Source of the DNA: Sphingobacterium sp. UGAL515B_05
GTDB taxonomy: Bacteria; Bacteroidota; Bacteroidia; Sphingobacteriales; Sphingobacteriaceae
Reading direction: 5' to 3'
Assembly: GCF_033097525.1 (NCBI RefSeq)
Contig: NZ_CP109907.1
Coordinates: 744,001-808,000 of the forward strand
Length of the DNA stretch: 64,000 bases
Position numbers and translations under genes: made by a program. The notes beneath the pieces are model-generated. The model was not told where the DNA came from and searched no databases. It saw nothing but the letters and a program-made list of their open reading frames with translations. Positions 59,107 to 64,000 of the stretch are shown piece after piece; position 1 is the stretch's first letter, and each line of letters starts with the position of its first letter.

Positions 59107-60426
59107 TTAAAACTGGAGGACAAAAACACTCCCCTGCCCTTCGGTACTGTTAAGAAAAATGGTCCCTTTGTGCAAGAGCATAATTTGCTTACTTAAAGTC
59201 AATCCCACACCTGTCCCCGTTTTCTTCGTTGTAAAAAATGGTGTAAAGATCTGCTCCTGAAGATCAGCAGGAATTCCTGCCCCATTATCTTCAATCCGAA
59301 TCTGCACCCTACCATCTATCTCTAGCGCAGATAAGCTAATGTAAGCCTCTTCCCTATGTTTAACCGCATCGATGGCATTCAACATTAAGTTAATAATAAC
59401 CTGTTCGATCAAGTTAACATCCGCAGACAGCACTAATCGGGTATTTTTCAGAATAATATCAACATCAATATTTTTTTGGATCAGTGTAGGCTCAAGCAAT
59501 TGATAGATATGCTCAAACAGCGGTGCAATCTGAATGGGTGCAAGCTGAGGTTGATCCACTTTATTTATCATGCGATAACTTTTGGCAAAATGCAATAGCC
59601 CCTCACTTCGGCGCTTGATGGTAGAAATACCAATTTTCAGATCTTCTATATCCTCATGTCCTTTAAAGTGATCCAAACGTCCATTCAAAGTTTCGGCAAG
59701 TGAACTGATAGGCGCAATGGAATTCATAATTTCATGTGTAAGCACGCGCAACAATTTGTGCCAGGCCTTTGTCTCCGTTTCATCGATTGCTTCGTTGATA
59801 TTTTGGTAAACAACAATCCTAAATACAGCATCCTGGGTCTCAAAGCTTGAACTTTGGATCAATAATTTAATTTTCCCTTTACTCGACTGAACCGACTCCA
59901 TTTGCTGCTGTCCATTTTCAAGTAGCATGGTCTTTTCATATAGATCGCTGTTTTTTTTCTTTAACCCAGCTATATTCCCGAGATGCGGTAGATGGAAAAG
60001 CTGTTTAAATGCATCGTTCACCCACATGACCTTGCCGCTATCTCTTTCGTAAAATATGATAGCAGAATTCAGCATATTGATCACACGATCCAGGTATTGA
60101 TGTTGAATTTCCTGTTTGATACTGATCTCCTTATAGGTTTCGTTGATTTGATTAAAGGCAAGGAAAAGCTTTCCCTCTACTGATTTGGTATTTTTCACTA
60201 AAAACCGCCTCGTAAAATCGCGGTATTTGACCGCCTCGGAAAATTCTATCAATTGCCTCGTTAAAAAATTATATTGTGCATATAAATTAAAACCGAGATA
60301 AAGCATGACACAGAAGATCAAAGCCGCCTGTACGTATTCACGTCTTAATAGCAAGTAAGCACTCACAAAAGCTGCTACCAACAGTAAGATAATTTTGATT
60401 CCGTTTAGGATTTTTCCGTGTCTCAT
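59107..60426 (-). CDS. Sensor histidine kinase (NtrB-like)
   Basis: 439 aa. Two membrane helices near the N-terminus (IILLVAAFVSAYLLL, AALIFCVMLYLGF), a PAS-like region (~120-215), the H-box LRVLTHEIMNSIAPISSL (His ~234) and the ATPase (N-box NLMLNAIDA, G1 DNGAGIPADLQ, G2 GTGVGLTLSK). Its partner regulator ends 3 bp upstream, and the TolC gene precedes that. The pair probably controls an envelope or efflux response. Confidence 0.92.
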   Translation of the reverse strand: MRHGKILNGIKIILLLVAAFVSAYLLLRREYVQAALIFCVMLYLGFNLYAQYNFLTRQLIEFSEAVKYRDFTRRFLVKNTKSVEGKLFLAFNQINETYKEISIKQEIQHQYLDRVINMLNSAIIFYERDSGKVMWVNDAFKQLFHLPHLGNIAGLKKKNSDLYEKTMLLENGQQQMESVQSSKGKIKLLIQSSSFETQDAVFRIVVYQNINEAIDETETKAWHKLLRVLTHEIMNSIAPISSLAETLNGRLDHFKGHEDIEDLKIGISTIKRRSEGLLHFAKSYRMINKVDQPQLAPIQIAPLFEHIYQLLEPTLIQKNIDVDIILKNTRLVLSADVNLIEQVIINLMLNAIDAVKHREEAYISLSALEIDGRVQIRIEDNGAGIPADLQEQIFTPFFTTKKTGTGVGLTLSKQIMLLHKGTIFLNSTEGQGSVFVLQF

Positions 60427-60429
60427 GGA

Positions 60430-61806
60430 CTAAATATCATATTTCTCCAAACGTCTATAAAGTGCTGCCCGCGTGAGCCCCAATTCTTTTGCTGCTTTAC
60501 TGATATTTCCATTGTAACGCTCAATCGCTGATTTGATCGCTTTACGTTCCAATTCTTCCAAATTTTGACTGCTGGGGCTAGATTCGGTGACGCGGTTATC
60601 GACTTGCTGCTCAATTGGTGAGAAAAAGAGGTCATTTCCGGCAATACTAAGCTGATCAGCCATAATAACTGCGCGCTCGATGCTGTATTGGAGTTCCCGC
60701 ACGTTACCAGGGAAATGATAGGCAAACATTTTTTTTACTGCATCCGACTCAAAACCTTCTATCCGTTTATTATATTTTTTCGAATAGATATCGAGAAAAT
60801 GTTCAGCCAAAAGTTTGATATCCTCCCCGCGTTCACGCAAGGGCGGTACTTGAATCTCCACGGTATTGATTCGATAAATTAAGTCTTTTCGAAAACGGCT
60901 TTCATCTGCAAGCTGCTTTAACGGCACATTGGTCGCCGAGATTAAGCGTATATCCACCGGGATAGGTTGATAGGACCCCAACGGTGTAACCTGTCTATTC
61001 TGCAATACGGTTAACAACTTGGCTTGTTGCTGCAGGGAGATATTGCCAATTTCATCTAAGAACAGTGTCCCTCCGTTTGCCGCTTCGAATCGCCCCTGAC
61101 GATCTTCACGCGCATCTGTAAATGCGCCCTTTTTATAGCCAAAAAGTTCACTTTCAAACAATGTTTCTGTCAATGCTCCCACGTCAACCTTGACATAAGT
61201 CCGGTCCGAACGTAGCGATCTTCGCTGAATGGCTTGAGCAATCAGATCTTTACCGGTTCCATTTTCTCCTAATATTAATATATTGGCATCTGTAGGGGCA
61301 ATTTTCTCCAATTTATATTGCAGTTCATCCATCACGATGGAATTACCAATCATATCAGGACTGTGTGTACTGCTGAGCAAGGAGCTTTTACTTTTCTTTT
61401 CTTTATTTTTTGATTCCGCGAGGGCGCTTTCGATCGTTGCAAGCAACTGCTCATTTTCCCAAGGCTTCACCACAAAATCCGAAGCTCCCTGCTTCAATGA
61501 TTTTACGGCCAGATCAACAGCTCCATAAGCTGTTATCATAATAACATGTACCTGTGGGAACTTTTCTTTAATTCGAGACAACCAATACAAGCCCTCATTA
61601 CCGGTATTAATCGTACTTTTAAAATTCATATCTAAAAGCACTAGATCATAGGCGGTCTTCTCCAGGTGTGCAATAAGATTCTCTGGATTAGGTTCAACTT
61701 GAATATGACTAACTTTAGGTTTAAGCAAGATTCTTGCCGCAGTTAATAAATCCTGGTCATCATCAACGACTAAAATAGATGCTTTTTTCATACTTCCTGA
61801 CTTCAT
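60430..61806 (-). CDS. NtrC-family sigma-54-dependent response regulator
   Basis: 458 aa (453 from the Met at residue 6). Receiver domain with the phospho-acceptor Asp in YDLVLLDMNFKS (~58), AAA+ domain with Walker A GENGTGKDLIA, the sigma-54-contact loop GAFTDA (Asp for the canonical Gly) and TLFLDEI, and a Fis-type HTH at the C-terminus (NISKAAKELGLTRAALYRRL). Transcribed tolC-regulator-kinase, with 3 bp between regulator and kinase. Confidence 0.93.
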   Translation of the reverse strand: MKSGSMKKASILVVDDDQDLLTAARILLKPKVSHIQVEPNPENLIAHLEKTAYDLVLLDMNFKSTINTGNEGLYWLSRIKEKFPQVHVIMITAYGAVDLAVKSLKQGASDFVVKPWENEQLLATIESALAESKNKEKKSKSSLLSSTHSPDMIGNSIVMDELQYKLEKIAPTDANILILGENGTGKDLIAQAIQRRSLRSDRTYVKVDVGALTETLFESELFGYKKGAFTDAREDRQGRFEAANGGTLFLDEIGNISLQQQAKLLTVLQNRQVTPLGSYQPIPVDIRLISATNVPLKQLADESRFRKDLIYRINTVEIQVPPLRERGEDIKLLAEHFLDIYSKKYNKRIEGFESDAVKKMFAYHFPGNVRELQYSIERAVIMADQLSIAGNDLFFSPIEQQVDNRVTESSPSSQNLEELERKAIKSAIERYNGNISKAAKELGLTRAALYRRLEKYDI

Positions 61807-61823
61807 TGAAGATACTAAGATAA

Positions 61824-63209
61824 CTATAAATTCAACGAGCCTGCGTAATAATCATTGATATATTTTTGCAGCAGCCATTCGTATTGTTTTACCAACAATT
61901 GAATCTGGCTGTTATCGTATTTATTTTTCGCGGTCAAAAATATAACTGAATTACTATTTCCTAATTCGAAAACGACTTTGGCAATGCGAAAAGATTCGGC
62001 GTAATTTTCATTTTGACTACGCAATTGTGTAATCATATTGCTTGCGTTCTGTAAGTTAAAAACGGCATTGGACGTCGCAGCTCGTAAAATATTTTGTTGA
62101 ATCTCTTTTTGAAATTTAGCAGCTTGTAGATCTAATTTTGCCAGGCGGACGTTGTTGTATACCTGCAAATGATTAAAAATGGGAATTGAGAGATTTAAAG
62201 AAATAGACTTTCCGACGTTATTACGCATTTGGGACCAATACGTTCCTTGAATACCCAATTTAGAATAATTGGATCCTAAACCAGCTCTCAGACTCAAAGA
62301 CGGATAATAGTATGACTTTGCGATCTTGATATCGCGTTCCGCCACTTTGATTCGATAATCCAACGCCTGTATATCCGGCAATTGACCAACAGCCATTTCA
62401 TACAACTGTTTTGCATCCAACCGCTGCCCGCTCTCTTTTATTCCCAGATTATCCAATTCGCCCAATTGATTTTCATCCATATTTAATAGGACCGCGAGTT
62501 TCACTCGGCTATTGTATAATAACTGCCTATTATTTTCAATCGTATTGATATCATTTGCCAGTTGTCCTTTCAAATCGAAGTAATCTCCGGGATTAATCGC
62601 GCCTTCCTTATGCATACTCTCCGCTCGGCGAACCTGTTCTCGGGTTACCTCAGTCTGCATTTCGGACTGCCGCAATATATCCTGAGCAGTCAAACTTTGG
62701 ATATAAGCAGTAATAACATCCAGTTTTAAGGCATTAATCTGCGTATCAAAAGTCAATTTACCTGCGGTCTTTGCGTCGGCACGCATCCGTATCTCGTGAA
62801 ATAAGCGAAACCCTCTAAATATTGGCAGACTTGCGTCCAAAGAAAAATTCCCAGTTGAATTGTTTGATGAAATATATTGAAGGGTAGAATTATCCTGAGA
62901 TCTTCCTGATGTCAGACTATGCTGTAGGCTTGCATCTACATCGGGCAATCTATTCGCTTTAGCCTGGGCTAAATTCACCTCCGCACGCTTCACATCGAGT
63001 TCATTCTGCAATAAGGTTGGATTGGCCTTTATTGCCAACTGGATACACTCAGCTAAGCTCCGCTTGGCAATTTGCTTATCGTCGGTTCTTGTTACTGTTG
63101 TTTGCGCCACTTTTTCCGGTAGCCGCTGCTCCATCTGCTGCGCCTCCGTCTTGGCATAACTCAATAAAAAGCATAATGTAGTATATATATAGACTCTCTT
63201 CATATCCAT
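61824..63209 (-). CDS. TolC-family outer-membrane efflux protein
   Basis: 461 aa; start at 63209 or two codons later. Signal peptide ends EAQQ. Two coiled-coil halves (RSLAECIQLAIKANPTLLQN entry; SFRIAKVVFELGNSNSVIF second repeat). Cotranscribed with the response regulator 17 bp downstream. Divergent from an adaptor gene at 63894, so it is probably the outer duct of that efflux system. Confidence 0.9.
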   Translation of the reverse strand: MDMKRVYIYTTLCFLLSYAKTEAQQMEQRLPEKVAQTTVTRTDDKQIAKRSLAECIQLAIKANPTLLQNELDVKRAEVNLAQAKANRLPDVDASLQHSLTSGRSQDNSTLQYISSNNSTGNFSLDASLPIFRGFRLFHEIRMRADAKTAGKLTFDTQINALKLDVITAYIQSLTAQDILRQSEMQTEVTREQVRRAESMHKEGAINPGDYFDLKGQLANDINTIENNRQLLYNSRVKLAVLLNMDENQLGELDNLGIKESGQRLDAKQLYEMAVGQLPDIQALDYRIKVAERDIKIAKSYYYPSLSLRAGLGSNYSKLGIQGTYWSQMRNNVGKSISLNLSIPIFNHLQVYNNVRLAKLDLQAAKFQKEIQQNILRAATSNAVFNLQNASNMITQLRSQNENYAESFRIAKVVFELGNSNSVIFLTAKNKYDNSQIQLLVKQYEWLLQKYINDYYAGSLNL

Positions 63210-63893
63210 TTTTTATTTTCTTGCTGACCATCGCCATGCCAAACAACAAAAACATTAAATATCAGATAGATACAAAAACCATATTTTCAAAAATGTTCGT
63301 TAATGAACAGTCGGTGTGCGTAGTTGGACAATTAAAATCTACAAGTGTATAAATAGGAACATGATGAAGATCAAGTTCACCATTTATTCGTTTATTCTAT
63401 GGATATTCCTCGGTGTTTCTTCGGTATTTCTTCGCTTACAACCGAAGAAGTACCGAAGAAGCACCGAACAAGCTCCGAACAAGCACCGAGTAATCTACGA
63501 ATACAATAGCTATTAATTAGTTAAAAATGGCGGTATACATCGCTTTGTCCTATACTTAAATAGATCAAAATCCTGACTTTTGAACAAACTGTTTTTGCCA
63601 ATCTTTGGGATCAATCGGGTAAATAGTGACATTATTTCTACCTGTTGTTAAGTAGACAGAATAACGTTTGCTCCACCGGAACTAATGTGCCTCACCACAA
63701 CTGAGATTATATTTGATCAAAGCGCTTCAGTTGCTGCACTAAACAGTGAAAAAACTTCAGTTGTACGCCTTCGTACAAGAAGTGTCCGCTATCGAACACC
63801 AAACAAGAGACAATACAAAATAAACAACTACAAATCAGCCTATTAAATTATTGGCACAGCTTTCATAGTTACATATAAAATTGATATTAAATT
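63210..63893. repeat. 684-bp divergent spacer with an 11-bp repeat hairpin
   Basis: Contains a 25-bp inverted repeat (63410-63434 with 63443-63467, two G-T pairs, 8-nt loop) whose right arm begins four tandem 11-bp units, consensus AASAAGCACCG (63445-63488); the left arm holds two inverted units. A short hairpin TTGTACG/CGTACAA is at 63761-63778. A 66-codon plus-strand frame (63316-63516) spans the repeats; its Pro/Lys/Arg-rich tail only mirrors the repeat, so I do not call a gene. Confidence 0.7.
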
Positions 63894-64000
63894 ATGGACA
63901 GACCTTTAGAAAAGAAGAAGTGGAATAGCAAACGTATCATGACTATTGTAGGGGTTGCTGGCTTAGTTGGATTAATCAGCGCCAGCTTTTATTTTACCTC
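63894..64000 (+). CDS. Efflux periplasmic adaptor (HlyD/MacA-like), 5' end only
   Basis: The frame starts at the ATG at 63894 and runs off the window (35 codons). It shows a short basic segment (MDRPLEKKKWNSKRIM) then a membrane helix (TIVGVAGLVGLISASFYF), the usual adaptor start. Divergent from a TolC gene, it probably encodes the adaptor of an ABC or RND pump controlled by the NtrC-type pair. Too short to say which pump. Confidence 0.6.
   Translation, partial: MDRPLEKKKWNSKRIMTIVGVAGLVGLISASFYFT

Noticed and set aside
63445..63488. CRISPR array
   Set aside because: The 11-bp units are directly adjacent with no spacers; no cas genes are present in the window.
63316..63516. 66-codon frame across the 11-bp repeats
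   Set aside because: The peptide is largely a translation of the repeats and has no promoter; I treat the DNA repeat as the feature.
63685..63712. Fifth copy of the island operator (ACCACAACTGAG)
   Set aside because: Only part of the half-site matches, there is no GGTT half and no -7 box at 20 bp.
63852..63867. Possible sigma-54 promoter (TGGCACA) before the adaptor gene
   Set aside because: The -24 element fits, but the -12 GC element is missing at the required spacing.

Overview
The window reads as a chromosome segment of a Bacteroidota bacterium, most likely Sphingobacteriaceae (Sphingobacterium or a close relative). The evidence is AT-rich intergenic DNA, many promoters of the Bacteroidota -33/-7 type (TTTG, then TAnnTTTG), a TonB-dependent receptor with a carboxypeptidase-regulatory-like N-terminus, DUF1080 and beta-helix secreted enzymes, and the rRNA and RpoB/RpoC sequences. 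The genus call is recognition only; no database was searched.

Layout. 1-5.6 kb: a minus-strand unit of a TetR regulator, a TonB-dependent receptor, a beta-helix lipoprotein and a diheme cytochrome c (cut by the window edge), headed by a 51-bp perfect palindrome. 6-22.7 kb: mixed housekeeping and accessory genes (phosphoglycerate mutase, DoxX, beta-helix/PDZ protein, EthD, DinB, AlkD-like, CoA transferase, AraC, DUF1080, rpsT, trmH-like, sucD, DUF4886), with two gene remnants (a GH29 fucosidase and a second DinB). 22.8-28.0 kb: a complete rRNA operon, 16S-tRNA-Ile-tRNA-Ala-23S-5S, on the minus strand with two tandem promoters. 28.8-39.3 kb: rpoC, rpoB, rplL, rplJ, rplA, rplK. 54.0-56.8 kb: nusG, secE, tRNA-Trp, tuf and four more tRNAs. 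57-64 kb: an Omp85-like surface antigen, a degenerate methyltransferase-like protein, and a TolC / NtrC-type regulator / histidine kinase unit divergent from the start of a membrane-fusion protein.

The most interesting region is 39.3-54.0 kb. The normally contiguous secE-nusG-rplK-rplA-rplJ-rplL-rpoB-rpoC order is interrupted between nusG and rplK by about 14.7 kb of accessory DNA. It encodes a type I export system (HlyD adaptor, C39-peptidase ABC transporter, TolC), three unlisted double-glycine leader peptides (46, 54 and 58 aa), two 43-aa paralogous membrane peptides, a 44-aa membrane peptide, CPBP and rhomboid membrane-protease relatives, two paralogous secreted proteins, a TraB/GumN protein and two HTH regulators. 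Four copies of a 17-bp imperfect palindrome, CCACAACCTNNGGTTRT, lie upstream of four of its transcription units. Each is exactly 20 bp from a -7-like box and 21-27 bp further from a start codon, so the exporter, one precursor peptide and both 43-aa peptides look like one dedicated regulon. I read this as a peptide (bacteriocin-like or signalling) secretion island with its own regulator. Members of the island show decay: a frameshifted secreted protein and a frameshifted CPBP gene.
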